Shown: positions 1 to 8,339 of the stretch, piece by piece | Layout of the letters: each line of letters begins with the position of its first letter | Position numbering within the stretch: the stretch's first letter is position 1 | From: Rossellomorea vietnamensis | Lineage (GTDB): Bacteria; Bacillota; Bacilli; Bacillales; Bacillaceae_B | Reading direction: 5' to 3' | Assembly (NCBI RefSeq): GCF_001305855.1 | Contig: NZ_LIXZ01000018.1 | Location: 1-64,000, forward strand | Length of the DNA: 64,000 nucleotides | The notes under the pieces: generated by a model | Told to the model about the DNA's origin: nothing | What the model saw: only the letters and a program-made list of their open reading frames with translations | Databases searched by the model: none | Translations under genes and position numbers: made by a program

Positions 1-2
1 CG

Positions 3-215
3 TTCTGCCCAAGTTCTGCCCAAACACTAAAGAATTGGCAAAATGAAATATTGAATAGCTTTCGATATAACTATTCAAACGGGTTTTTAGAGGGCATAAA
101 CAACTTAACGAAAGTGATGAAACGAAACGCATTTGGCTTTAGAAGCTTTCTTCGTTTTCGAGCAAAGATTTTACTGACACATAAGTATAAAAGAATGGGC
201 ACGCATATTGGATAA
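3..215 (+). CDS. ISL3-family transposase, C-terminal end (gene begins before the window)
   Basis: The frame is open from the window edge to TAA at 213-215, about 70 codons. It reads as the tail of an ISL3/IS204-type DDE transposase: a YSNGFLEGINN motif, which carries the last catalytic glutamate (E in EG-x-NN), followed by KVMKRNAFGFRSF and a basic C-terminus. This is the usual end of that family. An inverted-repeat-like sequence follows 20 bases later, so the element probably ends at about 259. The upstream part is not visible, so it is unknown whether the transposase is intact. Confidence 0.75.
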   Translation, partial: FCPSSAQTLKNWQNEILNSFRYNYSNGFLEGINNLTKVMKRNAFGFRSFLRFRAKILLTHKYKRMGTHIG

Positions 216-235
216 GGGTGAAGCAAAACTCACTT

Positions 236-259
236 CACCCCAACAATTGACGTTGAACC
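236..259 (+). repeat. Probable right terminal inverted repeat of the ISL3-type element
   Basis: The 24 bases begin CACCCCAACAATTGACG and end in GAACC. The reverse complement starts GGTTCAACGTCAATTG, which resembles the GGCTCTTTGTCAA-type ends of ISL3 elements. It sits just after the transposase stop, where the family keeps its right end. Any target duplication would begin at 260, but the left end is outside the window so this cannot be checked. Confidence 0.5.
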
Positions 260-302
260 TATTTTCAAAACCGGGATTTTATTTTCAAAACCGCCGCCTC
301 CC

Positions 303-328
303 GTTTCCCACCTCCCCCCATCGGGTAA
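303..328 (+). promoter_or_regulatory. Sigma-B-like promoter for the SDR gene
   Basis: GTTTCC at 303-308 and GGGTAA at 323-328 are separated by 14 bases. The sigma-B consensus of Bacillus is GTTTAA, 12-15 bases, GGGTAT. The start codon is 31 bases downstream. Stress-induced SDR oxidoreductases are common members of the sigma-B regulon, so the match fits the gene behind it. Confidence 0.45.
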
Positions 329-359
329 AACCTACTATACATCACAAGGAGGTAATATA

Positions 360-1154
360 ATGAGTTTCCTATTCCATGAAAGCACGTTGAAAGACCAGCA
401 TATCCTTATCACCGGTGCCACTGGCGGCATCGGATATGAAACGGCGAAGGTAGCCATTCAGGCAGGTGCCAAGGTGACGATTACGGGTCGGAATGAAGAA
501 AAGCTGAATCAGTTGAAAGCAGAATGCCAAGATCCTTCCAGGGTCTTCCTGTATAAAGCGGATCTTATGAGTACCGAAGACCGCGAAAAGCTTTTATCCG
601 CGGCAAGAGATGAGCACGGCCCCATCACAGGTCTTGTGAATTCAGCCGGGATCGGCGGTGGTGATCTGGTGGAGAAACTGACAGAAGAAGATTTGCGAAA
701 AATCATGGAGTTAAACTATTTTTCACTGGTCCAGCTCTCCCAGGCAGTCTTTAACCAAATGAAGTTCGGGAAAAGTGGAGCGATCGTCAACATCTCTTCC
801 CTCTCCGGACTGAGAGGCACCCACGGAAACAGTGCGTACAGTGCGTCGAAATTTGCTGTGACAGGGTTCACGCAGGCCTTTGCCCATGAAGCAATACAGC
901 ATAATATTAGAGTGAACGCCATCTGTCCCGGGTATGTCGATACAGAAATGGGACGAAACGCCATCAAATCCAAAGGGGAACGAGAAGGCAGAAGCTATGA
1001 GGCACAATTGGAGATTGCGAAGGACAGCATTCCTTCAGGAAGATTAACCTCCCCTGTTGAAGTCGCGAACACCATCGTCTATCTATTAAGTGATGCTGCC
1101 GAAAACATTGTCGGGGAATCAGTCAAAATTTCCGGGGGCAGCGTCATGCGCTGA
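360..1154 (+). CDS. SDR-family NAD(P)-dependent oxidoreductase
   Basis: Classical short-chain dehydrogenase of 264 residues, the normal length. The Rossmann dinucleotide motif TGATGGIG lies at residues 18-25 and the NSAG structural motif at 94-97. Catalytic Ser146 or Ser147, Tyr160 and Lys164 (YSASK) are present, and the PG motif after the sixth strand is intact. The substrate cannot be told from sequence; 3-oxoacyl-ACP reductase and glucose-1-dehydrogenase-like enzymes share these motifs. The start is supported by AAGGAGG seven bases upstream. It is monocistronic, with a sigma-B-like promoter before it and a hairpin after it, which suggests a general-stress oxidoreductase. Confidence 0.9.
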   Translation: MSFLFHESTLKDQHILITGATGGIGYETAKVAIQAGAKVTITGRNEEKLNQLKAECQDPSRVFLYKADLMSTEDREKLLSAARDEHGPITGLVNSAGIGGGDLVEKLTEEDLRKIMELNYFSLVQLSQAVFNQMKFGKSGAIVNISSLSGLRGTHGNSAYSASKFAVTGFTQAFAHEAIQHNIRVNAICPGYVDTEMGRNAIKSKGEREGRSYEAQLEIAKDSIPSGRLTSPVEVANTIVYLLSDAAENIVGESVKISGGSVMR

Positions 1155-1170
1155 TTCCAGGAGGCACAAG

Positions 1171-1203
1171 AACGGGCAAAGGTTATTCACCCTTGCCCGT
1201 TTC
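1171..1203. terminator. Hairpin between convergent genes
   Basis: AACGGGCAA at 1171-1179 pairs with TTGCCCGTT at 1193-1201. It lies between the convergent SDR and lipoprotein genes and could serve both. The T tract is weak on either side. Confidence 0.5.
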
Positions 1204-1209
1204 CAGTTT

Positions 1210-1554
1210 CTAGCTGCCCTCTTGAATCTTCTTTTTAATTTCATCAATATATTTTTTCTTTTCTTTTTCATTGGTGAGCTGGTCACTGTTTTTATCCTGG
1301 AGGTATTTTTGAAGTGCCTTTTCAATCTCTTCATGTGAAGCGTCTTCCGAGATGACTCCGGTCTTCTTTAACATTTCTATGATCTTTTCATCGTTGGCCA
1401 GAACATCCACCTTATTCGCAGGCTGATCCGTTTCGGCAGCAGGTACATCCGAATTGACTTCAGTAGAATCCTGCTCGTCCTTCTGATCCTCTGTCGCACA
1501 TCCACTCAGCAATAAACCTACCAGAAGAAAGGCGAACATCGATTTACCACCCAT
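1210..1554 (-). CDS. Small putative lipoprotein, unknown function
   Basis: The 114-residue protein has a short signal peptide with a lipobox LLLSGC (Cys near residue 19), so it should be lipid-anchored outside the membrane. The mature part is very hydrophilic, rich in Asp, Glu, Gln and Lys, and ends in a Lys/Glu helix. No known domain is recognised. A GGGAAG ribosome binding site precedes the start. It is monocistronic and convergent with the SDR gene. Confidence 0.65.
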   Translation of the reverse strand: MGGKSMFAFLLVGLLLSGCATEDQKDEQDSTEVNSDVPAAETDQPANKVDVLANDEKIIEMLKKTGVISEDASHEEIEKALQKYLQDKNSDQLTNEKEKKKYIDEIKKKIQEGS

Positions 1555-1854
1555 CCCATCACTTCCCTTTCATAGAGAATGAACCTTGTATACTATATTA
1601 TATAAACTACCCTTCAACCCCTTGATAAAATCATAAATCGTTCTAATAAGTGGATAATAAGGGAAAATTAGTGCATTCATCACTTACTTCATTCTGCTAT
1701 GTATGATTTAATAGATAGTACTATGGAACGATTATAGAGAAGAAGGTTGTGGAAATGCCCCCCTTCCGCTTCTTTATAAAGTAAAAGCAGAGAGATGTTT
1801 TCTCCTCTTTTTTTTACTTTAAAATCGAACATATGTTCTATTGGTGGTGAAAAA

Positions 1855-2475
1855 ATGGATTCATTAGTGAGTGAATTTTATCGTCATTATTCTCATCTCA
1901 AATACAATAAAGCCGTTGATTCCTTTATCAGTCAAACGGAGAACCGGAAGTTAGTCGAAGATTTTTTACGTCACCCCACTGCAAGTAAGGAAGATCATTT
2001 AAACGAAGCTTTTAAAGCCTATTATTTTGATATCCGGTTTACTTCTTACGTCAGTTCATCCCTTTATTATCACAGTGTGAACTTTGACAAACATATAAGA
2101 AAATATAGCGAACGTCATCCTCTTACCCTCGATAACCAGATCGGTGAAGATGGCGGATCATATGTCGACCTTGTTCCGGATCCGGCATCGGATATCACAC
2201 CTTTCACCATGTATTCGACCTTGATGGAATGCCTGGAGAATGAGGAACTCCTTCAGGCGTATAAAACATTGACCGACAAACAGAAGCATATCCTCGATTT
2301 AGCCTATGTGCAGGAATTATCGAATACGGAAATCGCACGAATGCTCGGCGTATCACAACAAGCCGTCTCGAAAACACATCGAAAAGCTTTACGCAGATTA
2401 AAATCCATTTTAGAAAAAGGAGAATCAATAAACCATGGGAATTTTATACGACCTAGTCAAAGAAGCGAAGGGTAA
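1855..2475 (+). CDS. Sigma-70-family factor, SigO-like
   Basis: The start chosen is ATG 1855, preceded by GGTGGTG; a longer frame reaches upstream but lacks a ribosome binding site. The product is 206 residues. The C-terminal third is a clear sigma region 4: TDKQKHILDLAYVQ, then the helix-turn-helix NTEIARMLGVSQQAVSKTH. The N-terminal part is poorly conserved. The following gene overlaps it by 41 bases and resembles RsoA, the partner of SigO (YvrI) in Bacillus subtilis. In that system the two proteins together act as one sigma factor. By analogy this is half of a split sigma factor; the targets are unknown. Confidence 0.6.
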   Translation: MDSLVSEFYRHYSHLKYNKAVDSFISQTENRKLVEDFLRHPTASKEDHLNEAFKAYYFDIRFTSYVSSSLYYHSVNFDKHIRKYSERHPLTLDNQIGEDGGSYVDLVPDPASDITPFTMYSTLMECLENEELLQAYKTLTDKQKHILDLAYVQELSNTEIARMLGVSQQAVSKTHRKALRRLKSILEKGESINHGNFIRPSQRSEG

Positions 2476-2656
2476 CACGGGAAATGAAACGAAGGTCATC
2501 CGGAGATTCGAACCGAAAATCAGGAAATCATTGTACCTCACCCGACTCGAAAACAGGGACGACCTTGAACAGGAGTTAAAAATCAAATTGATCCGGTATG
2601 TACGGGACTATTCATTGGAAAATGTCCCGGGTTTATTTGACGAAAAGAAGCAGTAA
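2435..2656 (+). CDS. RsoA-like partner of the SigO-like factor
   Basis: A 73-residue basic protein that overlaps the 3' end of the SigO-like gene in another frame, so the two are translationally coupled. The core (VIRRFEPKIRKSL, then DDLEQELKIKLIRYVRDY) looks like the sigma region 2.1-2.2 helices found in small HTH_16-type proteins and in RsoA. The ribosome binding site AAAAGGAGAATC lies inside the upstream gene. The role as co-sigma subunit is inferred from the pairing. The YvrL-like repressor that accompanies the pair in B. subtilis is not seen nearby. Confidence 0.55.
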   Translation: MGILYDLVKEAKGNTGNETKVIRRFEPKIRKSLYLTRLENRDDLEQELKIKLIRYVRDYSLENVPGLFDEKKQ

Positions 2657-2742
2657 GAACGAGAAAGAATATTCCATTTATTTCAAGTGTATAGGACAAT
2701 CTTGAATCCGGGAAGCCTTAGAATAAGGAGGCGATGTATACA

Positions 2743-2835
2743 ATGAATACATTCGAAGTATTATCTCTGATGCTCAGTTTTGGGATGTTCGTGATTGCGA
2801 TTCTAAAAGCCAATGATGAAAATAAACATTCATGA
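2743..2835 (+). CDS. Holin-like toxin peptide, TxpA/BsrG-like type I toxin candidate
   Basis: A 30-residue peptide (MNTFEVLSLMLSFGMFVIAI, then a charged tail KANDENKHS). The pattern of a short polar start, a helix with LMLSFGMF and a charged end is that of the putative holin-like toxins of Bacillus and Lactobacillus, which are usually silenced by an overlapping antisense RNA. AAGGAGG at 2725-2731 is 11 bases before the ATG. A strong terminator begins at the stop codon, so the gene is a free-standing short transcription unit. No antisense promoter could be identified with confidence. Confidence 0.65.
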   Translation: MNTFEVLSLMLSFGMFVIAILKANDENKHS

Positions 2836-2861
2836 ACACGCTTTAGAGCGTGTTTTTTTTT
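2835..2861 (+). terminator. Rho-independent terminator of the holin-like toxin gene
   Basis: AACACGCT at 2835-2842 pairs with AGCGTGTT at 2847-2854 and is followed by a run of T. Confidence 0.85.
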
Positions 2862-2863
2862 GC

Positions 2864-2892
2864 AAAAAAACCTCCCACAGATAAGGGAGGTT
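2864..2892 (-). terminator. Terminator of the sugar dehydrogenase gene
   Basis: Read on the minus strand, AACCTCCC (2892-2885) pairs with GGGAGGTT (2876-2869) and is followed by seven T. It lies ten bases beyond the stop codon. Confidence 0.85.
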
Positions 2893-2901
2893 ACCGTCCT
2901 T

Positions 2902-3993
2902 CTATTCTTCCTTCATCACTGACTTCAAATCCACTTCATACAACTTATCATCGTTCTCACGGGGGATTCCGCGTCCATCTGTGTTGTTGGAGACAAAATA
3001 AAGGGTGTCCCCTTCCACCAGCACATCCCTGACACGTCCAAATCCAGTAAGAAGATCGGTTACTTCCCCTGATTCCGGTTCAAACCGTTTTACACTCTGA
3101 CCAGCGAGGGAAGCAAATACAAGATCACCTTTCCAGAAGTCCGCTCCAGAAGGGGCCCATGAAGGTTCCCCGGAGTGTGCCAGAGGGGAGATCAGGGACT
3201 CTCCCTTTTCATCTCCTGTGATCTTTGGCCATCCGTAATTGTTTCCGGCTTGAATCAAGTTGACTTCATCAAAGCCATTCGGGCCATGTTCCGTTTCATA
3301 GAGCTCACCATCCTGATTCCAGGCAAGACCTTGGGGATTCCGGTGGCCGTAGCTGTAAACAGGTGAATCTTTAAATGGATTATCGGACGGGGTTCCTCCA
3401 TACAAATCCAGGCGTAGAATTTTCCCACCAAGGAAGGATAGATCTTGAGCATGATCCTGCCTGGTGGCATCCCCTGTCGTAATGTAAAGTTTTTGATCTG
3501 GCCCGATTTCAAGCCTGCCTCCTTGATGATACTGACCGCTTGGAATCCGGTCCAACATTACTTTTTCCTCGGTCCATTCGTTTGCAGTCCGCCTCAGGGT
3601 TACGACCCGGTTGAAATTATCACCGGAATCCTGGTACGTATAATAAGCAAAAGCCTGCTGATTCGATTTGAAATCCGGATGAAGTACTAATCCCAACAAT
3701 CCCGCTTCAGGGCGATCCGATAGTGGCTTCGAAAGACTGGTTTTCACCACAGACTTCTTCCCATTCATTATCTCAACGATTCCCCCAGTCCGCTGAGTGA
3801 TATAGAAAACATCACCCTGCTTCTGGATGGACCAGGGAATGGAGAGACCCTTTGCCACCACTTTACTCTCGACACTCGGTCTGGTGACGGATTCACTTTC
3901 TTCCTGTTGCATATCTGGTTGTCCGAACGAGCACGCACTAAGTAATAAACTCTGACTCATGATCAACACGAGCCAACTCATTTTGATTTTCAT
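2902..3993 (-). CDS. PQQ-dependent sugar dehydrogenase-like lipoprotein
   Basis: A 363-residue protein with an N-terminal signal peptide and lipobox LLLSAC (Cys near residue 21), so it is anchored to the outer face of the membrane. The rest is a six-bladed beta-propeller of the GSDH/sorbosone dehydrogenase family. Visible family motifs are GLSIPWSI near the start, GGRLEIGPDQKLYITTGDAT, the GHRNPQGLAW motif with its active-site histidine, and YETEHGPNGFDEVN. The family oxidises aldose sugars with the quinone cofactor PQQ. Whether this organism makes PQQ is not visible. It is monocistronic with its own terminator. Confidence 0.85.
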   Translation of the reverse strand: MKIKMSWLVLIMSQSLLLSACSFGQPDMQQEESESVTRPSVESKVVAKGLSIPWSIQKQGDVFYITQRTGGIVEIMNGKKSVVKTSLSKPLSDRPEAGLLGLVLHPDFKSNQQAFAYYTYQDSGDNFNRVVTLRRTANEWTEEKVMLDRIPSGQYHQGGRLEIGPDQKLYITTGDATRQDHAQDLSFLGGKILRLDLYGGTPSDNPFKDSPVYSYGHRNPQGLAWNQDGELYETEHGPNGFDEVNLIQAGNNYGWPKITGDEKGESLISPLAHSGEPSWAPSGADFWKGDLVFASLAGQSVKRFEPESGEVTDLLTGFGRVRDVLVEGDTLYFVSNNTDGRGIPRENDDKLYEVDLKSVMKEE

Positions 3994-4053
3994 CCTACCA
4001 GCTCCCCTTATTCACTCTTTTTAAACCAGTATGGACAACAGAAGGAGTTCTCA

Positions 4054-4923
4054 TTACTTTGCCGGTTGCTGGATCACTTCCTGGATGGCTTTAGCCACAC
4101 CATCCTCTTTATTCGATGCCGTGATGAATGGACAGAAATCTTTAATCTGCTCCAGGGCATTCCCCATGGCGACGGGTCTGCCGACTACTTTCATCATGGA
4201 CAGATCGTTTAGGTTATCTCCCATGGCCATGGCGTTTTCAGGGGAAAGCCCTTTATCCTTCAGGAGTTTCTCAAGAGCGACGCCTTTTTGTGCCTCAAGG
4301 CTGTTCACTTCAATATTTTCTTTCCCGGATGAACTGATGGCGATGCCTGATAGTTCACTTAATTTCCTGTTGGCTTCTTGTAATTGCCTGTCATCAAAGG
4401 AGAAGACAAGGAATTTGTATACAAGCTGGCTGTCATCCTCGAACAGGACCCCGTAATCTTCCACCAGCTTGATATGCCCTTTTTCAAATCGTTCCCTGGC
4501 AGCTTGTCTCACCTGTTCTTCTGATACGCCGGGATTGGCCGTTGTGAAGATATTGACGATCAACTCGACTCCCATATCATAGTCTTCCGTATACGTTCCC
4601 TGATCTGTGTAGATTTCAAAGTAAATGCCTGTTTCATTCAAGACAGCGGCAATCTCTTTTGCGCGTGCTGATTCAATCCCTGCCTGATAGATGATTTCAC
4701 CTTGTTTATTCCGCACTTCTGCTCCATTGGCACAGACGATATCGCATGAGATTCCTGCTTCCTCTATGACATAACGGGCTTCCTCATATGACCTGCCTGT
4801 GGCAACCACCACTTCAATTCCCTGCTGCTGTGCATCCAGGATAGCCTGCTTATTCGCATCACTGATTTCCTGATTTTCATTTAATAACGTTCCGTCCATA
4901 TCTGTAGCAATGAATGTAATCAT
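4054..4923 (-). CDS. Cof-type HAD-IIB phosphatase
   Basis: A 289-residue HAD-superfamily hydrolase, the usual length for the Cof/YidA group. Motif I DMDGT at residues 8-12 gives the nucleophile Asp8 and acid/base Asp10. Motif II is VVATGRS. Motif IV is GDNLNDLSMM near residue 237. The C2B cap sits between motifs II and III. Such enzymes dephosphorylate sugar phosphates or similar small molecules; the substrate is unknown. It is transcribed away from the BCCT gene. Confidence 0.9.
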   Translation of the reverse strand: MITFIATDMDGTLLNENQEISDANKQAILDAQQQGIEVVVATGRSYEEARYVIEEAGISCDIVCANGAEVRNKQGEIIYQAGIESARAKEIAAVLNETGIYFEIYTDQGTYTEDYDMGVELIVNIFTTANPGVSEEQVRQAARERFEKGHIKLVEDYGVLFEDDSQLVYKFLVFSFDDRQLQEANRKLSELSGIAISSSGKENIEVNSLEAQKGVALEKLLKDKGLSPENAMAMGDNLNDLSMMKVVGRPVAMGNALEQIKDFCPFITASNKEDGVAKAIQEVIQQPAK

Positions 4924-5083
4924 TTTGTAAACACCTTCCTGTTGTTGAATATTCTTAATTAAGCTATTGTATCATGAACCTTTTATGGTTTTATACTGAA
5001 CACCCTCCTGATATGAATACCCTGGGAGAATTAGGGTATGGAAATAAGGAGAACGCTCGTCTATTACGTCAGGAGGAACATTC

Positions 5084-6601
5084 ATGGGTAACCGTACATA
5101 TTTGAACAAAGTGTTTTGGATTTCAGCTATTATTGTGTCCATCTTAGTTGTTTTTGGCGCTTCTTTTCCGAAACTTTTCGCAAAAGGAGCGAATGCTGCC
5201 TTTGGTTTCACCACCTATTCGTTTGGATGGTTTTATCTCGCGGCCGTGTTTTTCTTCGTACTATTCCTGCTTTTCCTTATGGGAAGCAAATATGGGAAAA
5301 TCCGGCTTGGAAAGGATGACGAACGACCACAATATCCATTCTTCACCTGGATCGGTATGTTATTTTCCGCCGGGTTCGGGATCGGACTTGTGTTCTGGGG
5401 AATTGCAGAACCGATGAGTCACTTCTTTGAAACCCCGATTCCAGGTGTAGAACCTCAAACAGAGGAAGCAGCACGCCTCGCAATGGGTTATGCCTTTTTC
5501 CACTGGGGTGTCAGCCAATGGTCGGTCTTTACGATTGTCGGATTGATCATTGCTTACTTTCAATTCAGAAAAGGAGAGGATGGACTCGTTTCTACTTCCC
5601 TCTCTCCCATGATCGGTCAACGTAAAGGTTCACGGGGTATTAAAAACACCATAGATATACTCGCGGTCATCGCAACGGTCATGGGCGTCGCTACTTCACT
5701 CGGACTCGGGATCCTGCAGATCAACGGAGGATTGAGTTCCGTCTTTGGAATAGGAAGCGGTACACTGACTCAATTGGTGATCGTATTGATTCTGCTCGTG
5801 CTTTATTTAGCGTCTTCAACGACAGGACTTGATAAAGGGATTAAATGGCTCAGTAATCTCAATTTATCCCTGGCTCTTATTCTGATGCTCTTTGTCTTTA
5901 TCGTCGGTCCGACGGTGTTCATCTTAAATACGTTCACTCTTGGAATCGGTGATTATATTTCAAATTTCATCCGATACAGCTTACGCCTGACGCCTTATCA
6001 GGGCGGGACATGGGTACAGGACTGGACGATATTCTACTGGGCCTGGGCCATCGCCTGGTCTCCTTTCGTCGGTGCCTTTATCGCACGGGTATCGCGGGGG
6101 AGGACGATCAGGGAATTCATTGTGGGCGTTCTGGTCGTTCCACCGCTGATTGCCCTTATGTGGATCGCCGTCTTTGGGGGAACTGCCCTACACTTGGATT
6201 TATTCAGCGGCACCTCGATTGCGGAAGGAGTCAAAAAAGATGTGACGAGTGCCCTATTTTCAACCTATGGTGAACTTCCCTTCACCATGGTCCTCTCCGT
6301 CCAATCGATTCTTTTGATCTTTACCTTTCTCATCACGTCGGCTGACTCAGCAACGTACATTTTAAGCAGTATGACGACAGAAGGGAGCCTGAACCCTCCA
6401 ATGATCGTGAAGATCGTTTGGGGAGTATTGATTGCCGCCATTGCAGCAGTATTGCTCGTATCCAGTGGTCTCGAGGGATTACAGACCGCTTCTCTCGTAT
6501 CTGCACTTCCATTCACCGTAATCCTGATCCTGATGTGTGTGACGTTATTTAGACTTCTCCGGAAAGAAAAGAAAGAAGGAGCAGGACCGGTTAAAAAATA
6601 A
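5084..6601 (+). CDS. BCCT-family transporter, probably betaine or other compatible solute
   Basis: A 505-residue membrane protein with about 12 transmembrane helices. It carries the BCCT signature around residue 310-340: WTIFYWAWAIAWSPFVGAF followed by IARVSRGRTIREF. The glycine-rich stretch GFGIGLVFWGIAEP in TM3 and the Trp-rich substrate box are typical of OpuD/BetP. These carriers import glycine betaine, carnitine or choline with sodium and serve osmoprotection. The C-terminal tail is short, so osmotic regulation as in BetP is not expected. AGGAGG precedes the start; a terminator follows. Confidence 0.9.
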   Translation: MGNRTYLNKVFWISAIIVSILVVFGASFPKLFAKGANAAFGFTTYSFGWFYLAAVFFFVLFLLFLMGSKYGKIRLGKDDERPQYPFFTWIGMLFSAGFGIGLVFWGIAEPMSHFFETPIPGVEPQTEEAARLAMGYAFFHWGVSQWSVFTIVGLIIAYFQFRKGEDGLVSTSLSPMIGQRKGSRGIKNTIDILAVIATVMGVATSLGLGILQINGGLSSVFGIGSGTLTQLVIVLILLVLYLASSTTGLDKGIKWLSNLNLSLALILMLFVFIVGPTVFILNTFTLGIGDYISNFIRYSLRLTPYQGGTWVQDWTIFYWAWAIAWSPFVGAFIARVSRGRTIREFIVGVLVVPPLIALMWIAVFGGTALHLDLFSGTSIAEGVKKDVTSALFSTYGELPFTMVLSVQSILLIFTFLITSADSATYILSSMTTEGSLNPPMIVKIVWGVLIAAIAAVLLVSSGLEGLQTASLVSALPFTVILILMCVTLFRLLRKEKKEGAGPVKK

Positions 6602-6611
6602 CATTTGATTG

Positions 6612-6647
6612 GCGTCCCTACTCTTGAAAAGAGTAGGGCGCTTTTTT
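6612..6647 (+). terminator. Terminator of the BCCT gene
   Basis: GCGTCCCTACTCTT pairs with AAGAGTAGGGCGC across a GAA loop, followed by TTTTTT. Confidence 0.9.
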
Positions 6648-6728
6648 AATTTCACACAAAATGAAAGGGTTTTCATTCACCACTATAGAAGAATAGTATG
6701 GAGATATATTTCTATAAGGGGGATGAAG

Positions 6729-8042
6729 ATGAAAGGACTTATTTCATTATCTAACAAAATCATGCAGCGTTATTTACCGGATCCATTTTTGTTTGTGGTC
6801 ATTTTAACATTGGTCGTGTTCGGTCTTGGGCTCATTTTCACTGAAAGTTCGAGCCTTGAGATGGTTCAGTATTGGGGGGACGGCTTCTGGAGCCTGCTTG
6901 CCTTTTCCATGCAGATGGTGCTGGTCCTTGTGACAGGATACGTTCTTGCGAGCAGTCCATTGTTTAAACGGTTCCTCGGGTTTCTTGCTTCGTTTGCAAA
7001 GTCTCCTGGTTCTGCCATTGTAATCGTGACCGTCGTTTCCATGATTGCAAGCTGGATCAACTGGGGATTCGGACTTGTCATCGGAGCATTATTTGCAAAA
7101 GAACTGGCCAAACGGGTGAAAGGCGTCGATTACCGGTTGCTCATTGCAAGTGCCTACTCGGGATTCGTGGTCTGGCATGCAGGGTTCTCAGGCTCGATTC
7201 CGTTGTCGATCGCGACTGACGGTCATCCCTTCCAGGATTTGATCGGGGTCATCTCGACGAATGAAACCATCTTTGCAGCGTCCACTCTCATCATTGTGGC
7301 AGCATTATTTATCGTCCTTCCGATCACCAACAGGATGTTAATGCCGGCGAAAGACGAGACAATAACGGTTGACCCTGATCTCTTCAATGAGACAGCTGCC
7401 ACTCTTGAAAAAGAAAGGATGACTCCTGCCGATAAACTTGAGAACAGCATGATCTTATCGATTATTGTGGCGGTGCTCGGAATTGTATTCTTATTCTCGT
7501 ACTTTGCTAAAAATGGTTTCGCACTAAATTTAGATATCGTAAACTTTCTGTTCCTATTTCTCGGGATTCTCTTTCATGGTACGCCGAAACGCTTCCTTGC
7601 CGCTGTACAGGAAGCCATTAAGGGGGCAAGCGGGATTGTCATCCAGTTCCCTTTCTACGCGGGAATCATGGGGATGATGACAGCGTCAGGACTTGCTGTC
7701 GTCATGAGTGAAGCTTTCGTATCGATTTCAAATGATGTGACGTTTTACTTCTTTGCCTTCCTGAGCGCAGGAATCGTCAACTTCTTCGTTCCGTCCGGTG
7801 GCGGGCAGTGGGCTGTTCAGGCTCCGATCATGCTCGATGCCGCCCAAACCCTCGATGCATCGGTCGCCAAGACCGCCATGGCCGTTGCGTGGGGAGATGC
7901 GTGGACCAACCTGATCCAGCCGTTCTGGGCATTACCGGCCCTTGCCATTGCAGGACTGAAGGCAAAAGATATCATGGGATATTGTGTGATCATCCTTGTC
8001 ATCAGTGGAATTGTCATTTCACTCGGGTTACTGTTTTTATAA
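6729..8042 (+). CDS. Short-chain fatty acid transporter, AtoE family
   Basis: With ATG 6729 the protein has 437 residues, the family length. AAGGGGG at 6716-6722 fits ATG 6729 (six-base spacing) better than ATG 6723. A longer open frame begins inside the upstream terminator and is not used. There are about 12 hydrophobic segments. Family motifs include RYLPDPFLFVVILT, SWINWGFGL, GFVVWHAGFSGSIPL and FFVPSGGGQWAVQAP. AtoE-type proteins take up acetoacetate or short-chain fatty acids such as butyrate. No catabolic partner genes are adjacent. Confidence 0.85.
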   Translation: MKGLISLSNKIMQRYLPDPFLFVVILTLVVFGLGLIFTESSSLEMVQYWGDGFWSLLAFSMQMVLVLVTGYVLASSPLFKRFLGFLASFAKSPGSAIVIVTVVSMIASWINWGFGLVIGALFAKELAKRVKGVDYRLLIASAYSGFVVWHAGFSGSIPLSIATDGHPFQDLIGVISTNETIFAASTLIIVAALFIVLPITNRMLMPAKDETITVDPDLFNETAATLEKERMTPADKLENSMILSIIVAVLGIVFLFSYFAKNGFALNLDIVNFLFLFLGILFHGTPKRFLAAVQEAIKGASGIVIQFPFYAGIMGMMTASGLAVVMSEAFVSISNDVTFYFFAFLSAGIVNFFVPSGGGQWAVQAPIMLDAAQTLDASVAKTAMAVAWGDAWTNLIQPFWALPALAIAGLKAKDIMGYCVIILVISGIVISLGLLFL

Positions 8043-8054
8043 CGGAAAAAGCGA

Positions 8055-8086
8055 AAGCACCATTTTCAGTTGATGGTGCTTTTTTC
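8055..8086 (+). terminator. Terminator of the AtoE-like gene
   Basis: AAAGCACCA pairs with TGGTGCTTT, followed by a T run. Confidence 0.8.
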
Positions 8087-8095
8087 TTTGGATGA

Positions 8096-8128
8096 ATAAA
8101 AAGGCCGGCCTCCCTGAGAGACCGGCCG
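8096..8128 (-). terminator. Terminator of sda
   Basis: On the minus strand a GC-rich stem, GGCCGGTCTC with GAGGCCGGCC, is followed by TTTTTATT. It is 40 bases beyond the sda stop. Confidence 0.75.
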
Positions 8129-8169
8129 TTATGTATGGACGTTCATTATCTATTATATTCGAATGTCTT

Positions 8170-8301
8170 CTAGCGTACGCTTTCCCTTCTTTCCATCTCC
8201 CCTTCTAGCATCTCAATAAACTCTTCTTCCAATCCTTCTTCCTGTGCCAGTTGATACACATTGGTCAATTGCTCTTCTGTAAGTTTTGTTAAAGACGTCA
8301 T
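8170..8301 (-). CDS. sda: Sporulation checkpoint protein Sda (histidine kinase inhibitor)
   Basis: A 43-residue protein matching Sda along its length: LTEEQLTNVYQLAQ, then LEEEFIEMLEGEMERRE, compared with the family pattern L-S-DEL-x4-Y-x2-A-x4-L-x2-DFIELIE-x-EI-x-RR. In B. subtilis Sda forms a helical hairpin that binds the dimerisation domain of KinA/KinB and blocks sporulation phosphorelay signalling when replication is disturbed. AGGAG precedes the ATG. A sigma-B-like promoter (8340-8364) sits just upstream, which is unlike the DnaA-controlled B. subtilis gene. A sporulation-type kinase lies 2 kb away at 10083-11348. Confidence 0.85.
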   Translation of the reverse strand: MTSLTKLTEEQLTNVYQLAQEEGLEEEFIEMLEGEMERRESVR

Positions 8302-8339
8302 CGATTACATCTCCTGACTATCCAAGGTATGAATTCTTT

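Noticed and set aside
1777-1823. Long AAAGTAAAA / TTTTACTTT hairpin before the SigO-like gene
   Set aside because: It is imperfect inside and is not followed by T; it may be a chance AT-rich palindrome in the leader.
2864-2930. Antisense RNA promoter for the holin-like toxin
   Set aside because: Only a weak TTGAAG with a poor -10 is seen on the minus strand; not good enough to annotate.
6609-6728. N-terminal extension of the AtoE-like gene
   Set aside because: It would start within the BCCT terminator; AAGGGGG points to ATG 6729.
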